Source: Pseudomonas tensinigenes
GTDB lineage: Bacteria; Pseudomonadota; Gammaproteobacteria; Pseudomonadales; Pseudomonadaceae
Direction: 5' to 3'
Assembly (NCBI RefSeq): GCF_014268445.2
Contig: NZ_CP077089.1
Coordinates: 6,242,001-6,306,000, forward strand
Length of the DNA: 64,000 nucleotides
Positions 19,397 to 28,566 of this stretch are shown in pieces. Position 1 is the stretch's first letter. Each line of letters opens with the position of its first letter. The notes beneath the pieces are model-generated. The model saw nothing but the letters and a program-made list of their open reading frames with translations. It did no database searches and was not told where the DNA came from. The translations under genes were made by a program, and so were the position numbers.

Positions 19397-19423
19397 CAAA
19401 CAGTTGTTTGAAACATACGTTTA
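19397..19423. promoter_or_regulatory. two overlapping PsrA-type operators
   Basis: CAAAC-AGTT-GTTTG (19397-19410) and GAAAC-ATAC-GTTTA (19410-19423) fit the published PsrA pattern [C/G]AAAC-N(2-4)-GTTT[G/C], the first perfectly, the second with one end mismatch. PsrA is the fatty-acid-responsive TetR repressor of Pseudomonas beta-oxidation genes, and this site is upstream of the FadE1-like gene. Confidence 0.6.
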
Positions 19424-19555
19424 CGCCGAAATCTTGTCAAGCGTCGATCTTTTGCCGTTCGTCATCGCACCTTTCAAACGCCGGGCACAGCAAACCGCCA
19501 TGCGTTCGAATGAGCCACGGGCGCTGAAAAAAGATTAGTTGAGGGAGAAGGACTT

Positions 19556-19588
19556 ACAACAAAAAACGCCGCGACAAGGCGCGGCGTT
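19556..19588 (-). terminator. terminator of the 98-aa gene
   Basis: Perfect nine-bp stem AACGCCGCG / CGCGGCGTT, followed on the minus strand by TTTTTTGTTG, about 20 bases after the stop. Confidence 0.85.
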
Positions 19589-19609
19589 CAGGATGCAAAT
19601 TGCGAAAAA

Positions 19610-19906
19610 TCAGGCGAAGGTGTCGATGATCGTACCGAGCACTTCGTCGGAGGCTTTGGCGACTTTCACACCCAGCTCCGCCTGGAGCTTGCCCTGAGAC
19701 ATCTCGACCATATTGCTGGCCAGATCCGATTGCTGGGCGCGATCGACACCGCGCAGACGATCAATCTGCACTTCAGACGACTGGCTGGTCACCGAGCGCT
19801 CGATTGTATTGTTGGCAATCTGGCTGGCAGCCTGATCGACGCGGTTCTGCCCGCTCTGAATCGAGCTCAGACCTGCATAAAAAGCTGTGTTACCGGAGAT
19901 TTCCAT
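19610..19906 (-). CDS. conserved pseudomonad protein of unknown function
   Basis: 98-aa protein starting MEISGNTAFYAGLSSIQSGQ. The heptad-like, Gln/Ser/Ala-rich helices (RVDQAASQIANN, DLASNMVEMSQGKLQAELGVKVAKASDEVLGTIID) resemble the terminal coiled coils of flagellar rod/hook proteins, but there is no flagellar context. Start chosen at 19906, because GATGAGA lies at proper distance, rather than the ATG four codons upstream. Corresponds in position to PA0505. No function assigned. Confidence 0.75.
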   Translation of the reverse strand: MEISGNTAFYAGLSSIQSGQNRVDQAASQIANNTIERSVTSQSSEVQIDRLRGVDRAQQSDLASNMVEMSQGKLQAELGVKVAKASDEVLGTIIDTFA

Positions 19907-20014
19907 AACAGTTCTCATCCCTGGGAAGGATCAATGGCTGCCATTGAAGCAGAGGCGCCAGAAAAACACCCGTCAAAAACACTAATGGCACAGTGCCTGC
20001 CCATAGAGAAAAGC

Positions 20015-20695
20015 TTAGTCGAGCAGATCCAGTTGCAAATGATCCGCCACCGCTTCTGCGCTCAGGGCCTTGAGTTTCGGCACGCGCCCCAGGCACGGCG
20101 CCGGAATCCGCTCGGCCAACGTCGCGAGGTTTTCTTCCAGCCGTGAAGTCTTCGGATCGATGATATTCGCCACCCACCCGGCCAGTTGCAGCCCATCACG
20201 GGCAATCGCCTCCGCCGTCAGCAAGGCATGACTGATGCACCCCAGCCGCACGCCCACCACCAGAATCACCGGCAACTTCAGCGCAATCGCCAGATCCGAC
20301 AAATTGTCCTGATCGGCCAACGGCACCCGCCAGCCACCCGCGCCTTCGATCAGAGTGAAATCGGCATGCATCGCCAGAATCTCACGCATCGGCCCCAGCA
20401 GCGATTGCACGGTCAACGCTACTCCGGCCTCGCGCGCTGCCAAGTGCGGAGCAATCGCCGGCTCGAACGCCACCGGATTGACCTGTTGATAAGTCAGCGG
20501 CAGCGAACATTCGGCCAATAGCGCCAATGCATCGGAGTTGCGTAAACCCTTGGGCGTCACCTCGCACCCTGACGCCACCGGTTTGCCCGCCGCCGTACTT
20601 AGCCCTGCCGAACGCGCTGCATGCAGCAACCCGGCGGCGACCGTGGTCTTGCCGACATCGGTATCCGTTCCGGTGATGAAATAGGCTGTGCTCAT
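20015..20695 (-). CDS. bioD: dethiobiotin synthetase BioD
   Basis: 226-aa ATP-dependent enzyme converting DAPA and CO2 to dethiobiotin. The P-loop [12 protein letters not shown] is at residues 9-20 and the [18 protein letters not shown] and [10 protein letters not shown] segments fit BioD. Last gene of bioBFHCD; its start overlaps the end of bioC by four bases. Confidence 0.96.
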   Translation of the reverse strand: MSTAYFITGTDTDVGKTTVAAGLLHAARSAGLSTAAGKPVASGCEVTPKGLRNSDALALLAECSLPLTYQQVNPVAFEPAIAPHLAAREAGVALTVQSLLGPMREILAMHADFTLIEGAGGWRVPLADQDNLSDLAIALKLPVILVVGVRLGCISHALLTAEAIARDGLQLAGWVANIIDPKTSRLEENLATLAERIPAPCLGRVPKLKALSAEAVADHLQLDLLD

Positions 20696-21501
20696 ACGGG
20701 TTTCTCCAACACGGCGTAGACCACCTGATAAGTCGCCGGCAACCCCGACGCCTGACGGAACTGCTCGTAAGCGTCGACCAAACCGAGAATCCGCGCCCGC
20801 CCGGTCAAACCGCCCGGCCGCCCCGGGTTCAAATTGTGCGCGCCCAAGGCTTTCAACTCATGGGTCAAACTGCGCACATCCGGGTAATGCAGCACGTGCG
20901 GTTGATTCTCCAGACTCAACGTGCGCAAGCCACTGGCCGCACACAATTGTTCATAGCGGGCAAACTCGCGGAAGCGATTGACGTGCACCATCCCGTCGAC
21001 CTGCCGCCAGCTGTCGCGCAACTCAAACAGCGTCCCTGCACAAAGACTAGCAAACGCGAAGATCCCACCCGGTTTCAGCACGCGAAAAGCTTCGCTGAGC
21101 ACTGCATCGAAGTCCGCGCACCACTGCACGGCGAGGCTGGAGAAGATCAGGTCGCAGGTCGAATCCTGCAGCGGCAGGCGCTCGGCATCACCAGCAATAA
21201 AATACTCAGCGCCACCCAATGGCCGCGCGTGATCGAGCATGCCCTCGGCGATATCCAGCGCCAGACCGTGGCCCTCGGCAAACCGCGAAGCCAGCGCGCG
21301 GGTGAAATAACCCGTGCCACAACCCAGATCCAGCCAACGCGCAGGCACAAATTCCTGCGACAAACGCTCAATCAACTGTGTACCGACATCACGTTGCAAC
21401 TCGGCGACGCTGTCGTAACTGGCCGCCGCACGAGAGAAAGAGGCTGCGACCTGACGCTTGTCAGGCAAGCCGCCAGGCAGCACAAGAGACAAATCAGTCA
21501 T
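20692..21501 (-). CDS. bioC: malonyl-ACP O-methyltransferase BioC
   Basis: 269-aa SAM-dependent methyltransferase that methylates malonyl-ACP to start pimelate-moiety synthesis. Motif I is [14 protein letters not shown]; the N-terminal [17 protein letters not shown] is characteristic of BioC. Start placed at ATG 21501 ([10 protein letters not shown]), overlapping bioH by eight bases; ATG 21513 is an alternative. Pairs with BioH, which removes the methyl group. Confidence 0.95.
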   Translation of the reverse strand: MTDLSLVLPGGLPDKRQVAASFSRAAASYDSVAELQRDVGTQLIERLSQEFVPARWLDLGCGTGYFTRALASRFAEGHGLALDIAEGMLDHARPLGGAEYFIAGDAERLPLQDSTCDLIFSSLAVQWCADFDAVLSEAFRVLKPGGIFAFASLCAGTLFELRDSWRQVDGMVHVNRFREFARYEQLCAASGLRTLSLENQPHVLHYPDVRSLTHELKALGAHNLNPGRPGGLTGRARILGLVDAYEQFRQASGLPATYQVVYAVLEKPV

Positions 21502-22225
21502 CACCGCACTCATGTAAAAAAGCCTGGATAGCGCCCGCCAGTCCGTGGGGGTCTTCCAGGAGGAACGCATGACAGGCCTGTTCGATCAGACCTATTTCGA
21601 TATCCGGCAACAGGGCGAACAATGCCCCCGCCGCTTCCGCCGGGACCAAGCCGTCCTGTCCGGCGAACAAATGAAACTGCGGGCCACGAAAAGCCTGCAG
21701 CGCTTCGCGGGTGTCCATTTGCGCAAGCAATTCCAATCCCGCCATCAACGCCGACGGCGCAGTATTTGGCGCGCCGCCCAGCAGCAACCTCGACAAGCCG
21801 CGCGGGTCTTGCGCGCCTTGAGCACAGAGCAGCGAGAAGCGTTTGAGAGTTGTGCGCGGATCAGCCTGGCAACCGGCGAGAAACGCGTCGAAAGTCTCGC
21901 CGGGCATCGCGTTCGGCCACTGCTCATGGGCAACGAAAGAAGGATTGCTCGCCAGCGTCAGCAAACCGCAGCAACGCTCGCCACGCCGTGCCGCCAGCTC
22001 GGACGCGAGCATGCCGCCCAACGACCAGCCACCCAGCCAGACGTCCTGAGGAATGCTTTCATCAAGTTCGTCGAGCCAGTCCTGCAGGTCGCTGGAATCC
22101 AGTTCCGGCAGCGGCTCGATGTCGACTTTCAGATGTTCATCAAGGCCTTGCAACGCCGCAGCCAGAGGCTCCATCGGCGACACGCCGAGGCCCCAGCCGG
22201 GCAGCAGAATCAGGCGATTACGCAT
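21494..22225 (-). CDS. bioH: pimeloyl-ACP methyl ester carboxylesterase BioH
   Basis: 243-aa alpha/beta hydrolase that cleaves pimeloyl-ACP methyl ester. Nucleophile Ser68 in GWSLGGM, later GQDGLVP with the acid residue and QACHAF with the histidine. Start at ATG 22225 ([12 protein letters not shown]), overlapping the bioF stop by eight bases. Confidence 0.94.
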   Translation of the reverse strand: MRNRLILLPGWGLGVSPMEPLAAALQGLDEHLKVDIEPLPELDSSDLQDWLDELDESIPQDVWLGGWSLGGMLASELAARRGERCCGLLTLASNPSFVAHEQWPNAMPGETFDAFLAGCQADPRTTLKRFSLLCAQGAQDPRGLSRLLLGGAPNTAPSALMAGLELLAQMDTREALQAFRGPQFHLFAGQDGLVPAEAAGALFALLPDIEIGLIEQACHAFLLEDPHGLAGAIQAFLHECGDD

Positions 22226-23396
22226 GGCTTGGCTCCGACGACAGTTGGGCAAAGCAATCGGCCAGTCCCTCTAACAATAGCTGCACCTGCGCCTCGCTGT
22301 GGGCGGCGGTCAGGGTCACGCGCAAGCGAGCGCTGCCAGCGGGCACGGTTGGCGGACGAATCGCGGTGACCATCAAACCGCGCTCGCGCAACATCTGCGA
22401 CAGGCGCACCGCGCGCCCGGCATCGCCAATCATGATCGGCTGGATCGGCGTAAAGCTGTCCATCAGCTCCAGACCAATCTGCTCGGCGCCCTGGCGGAAT
22501 TGGCGAATCAACGTCTGCAGATGTTCACGACGCCAGTGTTCAGTGCGCAGCAGCTCCAGACTTTTCAGGGTCGCGCAGGCCAGCGCCGGTGGCTGGCTGG
22601 TGGTGTAGATGTACGGGCGGGCGAACTGGATCATGCTTTCGATCAACTCTTCGCTGCCAGCGACAAATGCCCCTGCTGTGCCGAAGGCTTTGCCGAGGGT
22701 GCCGACCAGCACCGGCACGTCATCCTGACTCAAACCAAAATGCTCGACGATGCCGCCGCCATCCGCACCCAGCGGCCCGAAACCGTGAGCGTCATCGACC
22801 ATCAACCACGCGCCTTTGGCCTTGGCTTCACGGGCGAGTGCCGGCAGATCCGCGAGATCGCCATCCATGCTGAACACACCGTCGGTGACTACCAACGTAT
22901 TGCCGGTGGCTTTCTCCAGGCGTTTGGCCAGGCTCACCGCGTCGTTGTGCAGATAGCGATTGAAACGCGCGCCAGACAACAGACCCGCATCCAATAACGA
23001 AGCGTGATTGAGGCGATCTTCCAGCACCGTATCGCCCTGCCCGACCAGCGCCGTGACCGCACCGAGATTGGCCATGTAACCGGTGGTGAACAGCAGCGCA
23101 CGCGGGCGACCGGTGAGGTCAGCCAAAGCTTCTTCAAGGGCGTGATGCGGGCCGCTGTGGCCGATCACCAGATGCGAGGCGCCACCCCCGACACCCCAAC
23201 GTTCAGCGCCGGCGCGCCAGGCTTCGATCACTTGCGGGTGATTGGCCAGACCGAGGTAATCGTTGTTGCAGAACGCGAGCAGCGGTTTGCCGTCGACCAC
23301 CACTTCCGGCCCCTGCGGGGACTCGAGCAGCGGTCGCTGGCGATAGAGGTTTTCGGCACGACGGGCAGCAAGGCGTGCGGCGAGATCGAAAGACAT
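22218..23396 (-). CDS. bioF: 8-amino-7-oxononanoate synthase BioF
   Basis: 392-aa PLP enzyme condensing pimeloyl-ACP with L-alanine. Hallmarks: the [14 protein letters not shown]-terminal segment, the [11 protein letters not shown] aspartate loop and the Schiff-base lysine in [13 protein letters not shown]. Start ATG 23396; the long upstream extension only translates the REP. A 159-base gap with a REP doublet separates it from bioB, the only sizable gap in the operon. Confidence 0.96.
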   Translation of the reverse strand: MSFDLAARLAARRAENLYRQRPLLESPQGPEVVVDGKPLLAFCNNDYLGLANHPQVIEAWRAGAERWGVGGGASHLVIGHSGPHHALEEALADLTGRPRALLFTTGYMANLGAVTALVGQGDTVLEDRLNHASLLDAGLLSGARFNRYLHNDAVSLAKRLEKATGNTLVVTDGVFSMDGDLADLPALAREAKAKGAWLMVDDAHGFGPLGADGGGIVEHFGLSQDDVPVLVGTLGKAFGTAGAFVAGSEELIESMIQFARPYIYTTSQPPALACATLKSLELLRTEHWRREHLQTLIRQFRQGAEQIGLELMDSFTPIQPIMIGDAGRAVRLSQMLRERGLMVTAIRPPTVPAGSARLRVTLTAAHSEAQVQLLLEGLADCFAQLSSEPSHA

Positions 23397-23430
23397 GCAG
23401 GCCTCGACTTTCAAGTGACACAGATCCCTT

Positions 23431-23518
23431 GTGGGAGCGAGCCTGCTCGCGAATAGGCCTTCACATCCAACATCAATGTCGACTGAGGCACCGCTTTCGC
23501 GAGCAGGCTCGCTCCCAC
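23431..23518. repeat. REP doublet between bioB and bioF
   Basis: Inverted REP cores at 23431-23452 and 23497-23518, inside the biotin operon. On the mRNA they would form a stable stem between the two coding regions. Confidence 0.92.
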
Positions 23519-23555
23519 AGGGGTTTTGCATTCCTTCAGAGGAATCCGCGCAGCT

Positions 23556-24611
23556 TTAAACCGCGGCGTTATAGAACTGCTCGCTGCTCTTCTGCTCGAC
23601 CAATGCCTGCTCAATTGCAGCTTGGTGAACCTCATCGGAATGCTCTTCACGGGCTTCCGGCTGGATGCCCAGACGCGCAAACAGTTGCATGTCTTTGTCC
23701 GCCTGCGGGTTGGCGGTGGTCAGCAGTTTGTCGCCGTAGAAAATCGAGTTGGCACCGGCGAAGAAGGCGAGGGCCTGCATCTGCTCGTTCATCGCTTCGC
23801 GGCCGGCGGACAGGCGCACATGGGATTGCGGCATGAGGATGCGCGCCACGGCGAGCATGCGGATGAAGTCGAACGGGTCGATGTCTTCGGCATTTTCCAG
23901 TGGCGTGCCGGCAACTTTCACCAGCATGTTGATCGGCACCGACTCCGGATGCTCCGGCAGGTTGGCCAACTGGATCAGCAGGTTGGCGCGGTCATCCAGC
24001 GACTCGCCCATGCCGAGGATGCCGCCGGAGCAGATCTTCATCCCCGACTCACGCACGTAAGCCAGGGTCTGCAGACGCTCGCTGTAAGTACGGGTGGTGA
24101 TGATGCTGCCGTAGAACTCCGGCGACGTGTCGAGGTTGTGGTTGTAGTAATCGAGCCCGGCCTTGGCCAGCGCTTCGGTCTGATCCTGATCGAGACGACC
24201 GAGGGTCATGCAGGTTTCCAGGCCCATGGCCTTCACGCCTTCAACCATTTTCAGCACGTACGGCATGTCTTTCGCCGACGGATGCTTCCAGGCTGCGCCC
24301 ATGCAGAAACGTGTCGAACCGATGGCCTTGGCGCGGGCAGCCTCTTCGAGGACCTTCTGCACTTCCATCAGCTTTTCTTTTTCAAGGCCGGTGTTGTAGT
24401 GACCGGACTGCGGGCAGTACTTGCAGTCTTCCGGACAGGCGCCGGTCTTGATCGACAGCAGGGTCGAGACCTGAACGCGGTTGGCGTTGAAATGTGCACG
24501 GTGCACCGTCTGCGCCTGGAACAGCAAGTCGTTGAAGGGCTGTACGAAGAGTGCTCTGACTTCGGCCAAAGACCAGTCGTGACGCAGGGTGGCGGTGGTG
24601 CTCGCGCTCAT
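23556..24611 (-). CDS. bioB: biotin synthase BioB
   Basis: 351-aa radical SAM enzyme that inserts sulfur into dethiobiotin. CPEDCKYC gives cysteines 59, 63 and 66 for the [4Fe-4S] cluster; [16 protein letters not shown] and the GGILGMGES segment are diagnostic. First gene of bioBFHCD, divergent from comF. Its promoter region contains a BirA-like operator. Confidence 0.97.
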   Translation of the reverse strand: MSASTTATLRHDWSLAEVRALFVQPFNDLLFQAQTVHRAHFNANRVQVSTLLSIKTGACPEDCKYCPQSGHYNTGLEKEKLMEVQKVLEEAARAKAIGSTRFCMGAAWKHPSAKDMPYVLKMVEGVKAMGLETCMTLGRLDQDQTEALAKAGLDYYNHNLDTSPEFYGSIITTRTYSERLQTLAYVRESGMKICSGGILGMGESLDDRANLLIQLANLPEHPESVPINMLVKVAGTPLENAEDIDPFDFIRMLAVARILMPQSHVRLSAGREAMNEQMQALAFFAGANSIFYGDKLLTTANPQADKDMQLFARLGIQPEAREEHSDEVHQAAIEQALVEQKSSEQFYNAAV

Positions 24612-24685
24612 GGGTAGTTCCTTGGTTATGCTTGGCTGGCGGCTGCGGGAACGGAATACCCACAGGCGCTACACGGATGTTCGGC

Positions 24686-24714
24686 ATATTTAAGGAAGAG
24701 TCATGCGCTGTCAA
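24686..24714 (-). promoter_or_regulatory. candidate bioB promoter
   Basis: On the minus strand a perfect -35 TTGACA (24709-24714) is followed after 17 bases by AAATAT (24686-24691) as a poor -10. It lies 75-103 bases before the bioB start and the -35 is contained in the BirA-like site. Confidence 0.5.
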
Positions 24715-25437
24715 CCACGATACGAAGGACTGGTTTACATCTGTTTAAATAACGTACAACCCTGCTTGCTTTGCGATGAGCCGGCAGACGCAGAAATGCC
24801 AATTTGCGTGGCCTGTGAAACCGAACTGCCGTGGCTCGGCGAGCACTGCGTCACCTGCGCTTTGCCGTTGGTCGCAGCGGGCCTGACCTGTGGTGAGTGC
24901 CTGCTAGAGCCGCCGGCGTTCGAACAGGTGGTGGTGCCGTGGCTGTATGGCTTCCCGGTCGACAGTTTGATTACGCGGTTTAAACACAATGCGAAATGGC
25001 CGTTTGGCCACCTGCTCGCCGACGTTCTCGGGCAATACCTGCAACATCGCTTCGATGAGGGTTTGCCAAGGCCCGATGTGTTGTTGCCGGTGCCGCTGGC
25101 TGGTAAGCGTCTGCGCCAGCGGGGGTTCAACCAGGCGGCTATGTTGGCGCGGTGGTTGAGTCAGTCGCTGGATCTGCCGTGCGAAGAACAGGTTCTGCGG
25201 CGAGTCAAGGAGACCGACGCCCAGCAGGATCTTGATGCCAAGGCGCGTAAACGCAATCTGCGTAATGCTTTCAACCTCATGCCGGATGCGCAGATAAAAG
25301 ACCGACATTTCGCGCTGGTTGATGATGTGCTGACCACTGGCGCGACCGCACAGGCACTGGCCCGGTTGCTGATGAACGCTGGCGCCGCGCGGGTCGATGT
25401 CTATTGTCTCGCCCGCACGCCAAAACCCGGAGCCTGA
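24703..25437 (+). CDS. ComF family phosphoribosyltransferase-like protein
   Basis: 244-aa ComF-type protein: an N-terminal zinc finger with four CxxC-type pairs (CLLC, CVAC, CVTC, CGEC) and a phosphoribosyltransferase-fold C-terminus with the PRPP-binding motif ALVDDVLTTGATA. ComF/GntX proteins act in DNA uptake and in use of DNA as nutrient. Start at ATG 24703 after AAGGAAGAG; the 5' end overlaps the bioB operator, so the two genes share a regulatory region. Confidence 0.88.
   Translation: MRCQPRYEGLVYICLNNVQPCLLCDEPADAEMPICVACETELPWLGEHCVTCALPLVAAGLTCGECLLEPPAFEQVVVPWLYGFPVDSLITRFKHNAKWPFGHLLADVLGQYLQHRFDEGLPRPDVLLPVPLAGKRLRQRGFNQAAMLARWLSQSLDLPCEEQVLRRVKETDAQQDLDAKARKRNLRNAFNLMPDAQIKDRHFALVDDVLTTGATAQALARLLMNAGAARVDVYCLARTPKPGA
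24709..24739. promoter_or_regulatory. BirA-type biotin operator
   Basis: TGTCAACC-N15-GGTTTACA is an interrupted palindrome (7 of 8 positions symmetric) that matches the eubacterial BirA operator pattern TTGTAAACC-N14/15-GGTTTACAA. It overlaps the TTGACA box of bioB and the first codons of comF. BirA with bound biotinyl-AMP would block bioB transcription here. Confidence 0.65.
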
Positions 25438-25454
25438 ATATTGCGCAATCCCCT

Positions 25455-25542
25455 GTGGGAGCGAGCCTGCTCGCGAAGGGGTCAGCACATTCCACATTTA
25501 TGCTGGCTGAAACTCCGCTTTCGCGAGCAGGCTCGCTCCCAC
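25455..25542. repeat. REP doublet downstream of comF
   Basis: Inverted REP cores at 25455-25476 and 25521-25542. Confidence 0.92.
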
Positions 25543-25622
25543 AGGGAGACTTGCGTCAGGCTTGACTCTCGCGTCGCTAGCGCCCAATTTCCACGTCCAC
25601 CGCCACAAAAAAGCATCCATTC

Positions 25623-26387
25623 ATGTCCATGCCCTCCCTGCTGTCCCAGCACATCGTCCGCCGTCCGCAGCGCATCGCCTTGCTGCAACACATCGCCGAG
25701 CAGGGCTCGATCACCCGCGCCGCAAAGAGCGCAGGCCTGAGCTACAAAGCCGCGTGGGATGCCATTGATGAGTTGAACAACCTGGCACAAAAACCATTGG
25801 TCGAGCGTGCCGTCGGTGGCAAGGGCGGTGGCGGCGCGAAACTCTCCAGCGAAGGCGAACGCGTTTTGCGCCTCTACCAAAAACTCCAGGCCTTGCAAGC
25901 GCAGGTGCTGGAAGCGGCGGAAGATGCCAGCGACCTCGATCTGCTCGGGCGCCTGATGCTCAGAACCAGTGCGCGCAACCAGTTGCACGGCAAAGTCGTG
26001 GCGATCGAAGCGCAGGGCCGCAATGACCTGATCCGCCTCGAACTGGCCGAAGGGCTGCACCTTGACGCGCAGATTACCCACGACAGCACCGTGCATCTGG
26101 AGCTGCAAAGCGGGACCGAAGTGGTGGCGCTGATCAAGGCTGGCTGGCTGGAATTGCTCGGCAGCGCGCAATCTGCAACGTCTGGTCACAATCTTCTGAA
26201 GGGCACTATCGAAGCGATTCTCGACGCCGAGGACGGCCCGAGCGAAGTACGGATTACCCTGCCCAACGGCCATACCCTCTGCGCCCTGGCTGAACCGCTC
26301 GATTTGCGCACTCGCGGGCTGACGGTGGAACAACCGGTGCAGGTGCAGTTTTCCCCGTCCAATGTGCTGATCGGCACGCCGCTGTAA
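25623..26387 (+). CDS. modE: ModE-type molybdate-responsive regulator
   Basis: 254-aa protein with an N-terminal LysR-like winged helix (RIALLQHIAEQGSITRAAKSAGLSYKAAWDAID) and two C-terminal TOBE/Mop domains (starting near LMLRTSARNQLHGKV and SGHNLLKGTI) that bind molybdate. This is the ModE architecture; it normally represses molybdate uptake genes and activates molybdoenzymes. No mod transport genes are in the window. Solitary gene flanked by a REP and the phosphatase gene. Confidence 0.9.
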   Translation: MSMPSLLSQHIVRRPQRIALLQHIAEQGSITRAAKSAGLSYKAAWDAIDELNNLAQKPLVERAVGGKGGGGAKLSSEGERVLRLYQKLQALQAQVLEAAEDASDLDLLGRLMLRTSARNQLHGKVVAIEAQGRNDLIRLELAEGLHLDAQITHDSTVHLELQSGTEVVALIKAGWLELLGSAQSATSGHNLLKGTIEAILDAEDGPSEVRITLPNGHTLCALAEPLDLRTRGLTVEQPVQVQFSPSNVLIGTPL

Positions 26388-26457
26388 TCAGGCGCTGCAA
26401 CGAAAGCGTCATCGACGCTCATTAAGGTAGCTGCCAAAACCAAGCAGGGAGCCTGAT

Positions 26458-28359
26458 GTGAGCCTATTAGAAGAAAACCAATCCACTGACCTGGAAAAAA
26501 TGGTCGGCCTCAGCCGTCGCGGCTTCATCGGCGCCGGTGCGCTGTGCGGGGCGGCAATGTTCCTCGGCGGCAGTCTGTTGAGCCGCAGCGCACTGGCCAC
26601 CGGTGTCAGCGCCGGTAACAGCCGCCTGCTCGGTTTCGAGAGCATTCCCGCTGCGACCACCGATGTCATCACGCTGCCCAAGGGCTACAAGTCTTCGGTG
26701 CTGATCAGTTGGGGTCAGCCCCTGCAAAAGAACGGCCCGGCGTTCGACCCGAGCGGTAATGGCACCGCTGCCGCACAGGAAGTGCAGTTCGGCGACAACA
26801 ACGACGGCATGAGCCTGTTCGCCTTCCCCGACGACCGCAACCGCGCGCTGATGGCGATCAACAACGAATACACCAACTACCGCTACCTCTACCCGCACGG
26901 CGGCATGCCGCAATCGGCCGAAGACGTGCGCAAGGCTCTGGCCTGCGAAGGCGTTTCGGTGATCGAAGTGCAGCGCAAAAACGGTCAGTGGCAGTTCGTT
27001 CAGGGCTCGCGCTACAACCGCCGCATTCACGGCAACTCGCCGCTGCGTATCAGCGGCCCGGCGGCCGGTCACGAACTGATGAAAACCGCCGCAGACAAAC
27101 ACGGCAAGAAAGTCCTCGGTACGTTCCAGAACTGCGCCAACGGTAAAACGCCGTGGGGCACTTACCTGACCTGCGAAGAAAACTTCACCGACTGTTTCGG
27201 CAGCAGCAATGCCCAGCAGCAGTTTGACCCGGCGCAAAAACGCTACGGCGTCTCGGCCGCCAGCCGCGAGATCAACTGGCACCCGTACGACCCGCGCTTC
27301 GACATGGCGAAAAACCCCAACGAACTCAACCGACACGGCTGGGTGGTCGAGATCGATCCGTTCGATCCGCAATCGACTCCGGTCAAACGCACCGCGCTGG
27401 GCCGCTTCAAGCATGAAAACGCCGCACTGGCCGAGACCGACGACGGTCGCGCCGTGGTGTACATGGGCGACGACGAGCGTGGCGAGTTCATCTACAAATT
27501 CGTCAGCCGCGACCGCATCAACCACCGCAACGCCAAGGCCAACCGCGACATCCTCGACCACGGCACCCTGTACGTGGCCAAGTTCGATGCCGGCGACAGC
27601 AACCCCGATCACCCGAAAGGCCAAGGCCAATGGATCGAGCTGACCCACGGCAAGAACGGCATCGACGCCAGCAGCGGTTTCGCCGATCAGGCCGAAGTGC
27701 TGATCCATGCGCGCCTCGCCGCCAGTGTCGTCGGCGCGACGCGCATGGACCGCCCGGAATGGATCGTCGTCAGTCCGAAAGACGGCCAGGTCTATTGCAC
27801 CCTGACCAACAACGCCAAGCGCGGCGAAGACGGGCAACCAGTGGGCGGACCGAACCCGCGTGAGAAAAACGTTTACGGGCAGATCCTGCGCTGGCGCACC
27901 GACCGCGACGATCACGCGGCGAAGACGTTTGCCTGGGATCTGTTTGTGGTCGCCGGCAACCCGGGCGTGCATGCCGGGACGCCGAAGGGCGGCTCGAAGA
28001 ACATTACTCCGCAGAACATGTTCAACAGCCCGGACGGTTTGGGCTTCGACAAGGCCGGGCGCTTGTGGATTCTGACTGACGGTGATTCGAGCAACGCCGG
28101 GGACTTTGCCGGGATGGGCAATAACCAGATGCTCTGCGCCGATCCCAAGACCGGTGAGATTCGCCGCTTCATGGTCGGGCCGATTGGTTGTGAGGTCACG
28201 GGGATCAGCTTCTCGCCGGATCAGAAGACCCTGTTTGTCGGGATTCAGCATCCGGGGGAGAACGGCGGGTCGACCTTCCCTGAGCATTTGCCGAATGGCA
28301 AGCCGCGGTCGTCGGTGATGGCGATTACTCGGGAGGATGGCGGGATCGTCGGCGCCTGA
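26458..28359 (+). CDS. PhoX-like DUF839 phosphatase, Tat-exported
   Basis: 633-aa protein with a twin-arginine signal (SRRGFIGAGALCGAA, arginines 20 and 21, cleavage likely near SRSALA) and a DUF839/PhoX beta-propeller: GTYLTCEENFTDCFG, MGDDERGEFIYKFVS, WILTDGDSS. Members are calcium/iron-dependent alkaline phosphatases secreted to the periplasm. Start is GTG 26458 after GGGAGCCTGAT; no ATG is available upstream. No Pho box was evident nearby. Confidence 0.85.
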   Translation: MSLLEENQSTDLEKMVGLSRRGFIGAGALCGAAMFLGGSLLSRSALATGVSAGNSRLLGFESIPAATTDVITLPKGYKSSVLISWGQPLQKNGPAFDPSGNGTAAAQEVQFGDNNDGMSLFAFPDDRNRALMAINNEYTNYRYLYPHGGMPQSAEDVRKALACEGVSVIEVQRKNGQWQFVQGSRYNRRIHGNSPLRISGPAAGHELMKTAADKHGKKVLGTFQNCANGKTPWGTYLTCEENFTDCFGSSNAQQQFDPAQKRYGVSAASREINWHPYDPRFDMAKNPNELNRHGWVVEIDPFDPQSTPVKRTALGRFKHENAALAETDDGRAVVYMGDDERGEFIYKFVSRDRINHRNAKANRDILDHGTLYVAKFDAGDSNPDHPKGQGQWIELTHGKNGIDASSGFADQAEVLIHARLAASVVGATRMDRPEWIVVSPKDGQVYCTLTNNAKRGEDGQPVGGPNPREKNVYGQILRWRTDRDDHAAKTFAWDLFVVAGNPGVHAGTPKGGSKNITPQNMFNSPDGLGFDKAGRLWILTDGDSSNAGDFAGMGNNQMLCADPKTGEIRRFMVGPIGCEVTGISFSPDQKTLFVGIQHPGENGGSTFPEHLPNGKPRSSVMAITREDGGIVGA

Positions 28360-28369
28360 TAAAGCGCTT

Positions 28370-28459
28370 TCGCGAGCAGGCTCGCTCCCACATTGGATCG
28401 TCTGTGTGCATGAGATAGTGTGCACACTGAAGATCCTGTGGGAGCGAGCCTGCTCCGGG
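28370..28459. repeat. REP doublet, second copy degenerate
   Basis: REP core at 28370-28391 and an inverted partner at 28438-28459 whose end has decayed (CTGCTCCGGGC in place of CTGCTCGCGA). Confidence 0.85.
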
Positions 28460-28566
28460 CGGCGTTCCGACGAAGAGGCCCGCCCAGACACCAACCACCT
28501 CCCCCGCTGCCATCTGCGCTACCATGCTGGGCCGGACGCGGCAGCCTGCTGCGCGCAGGAGTCAGC

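Noticed and set aside
26467-28494. 675-codon frame antisense to the PhoX-like gene
   Set aside because: Shadow of the Tat-exported phosphatase in the opposite strand; no motif and it runs through REP DNA.
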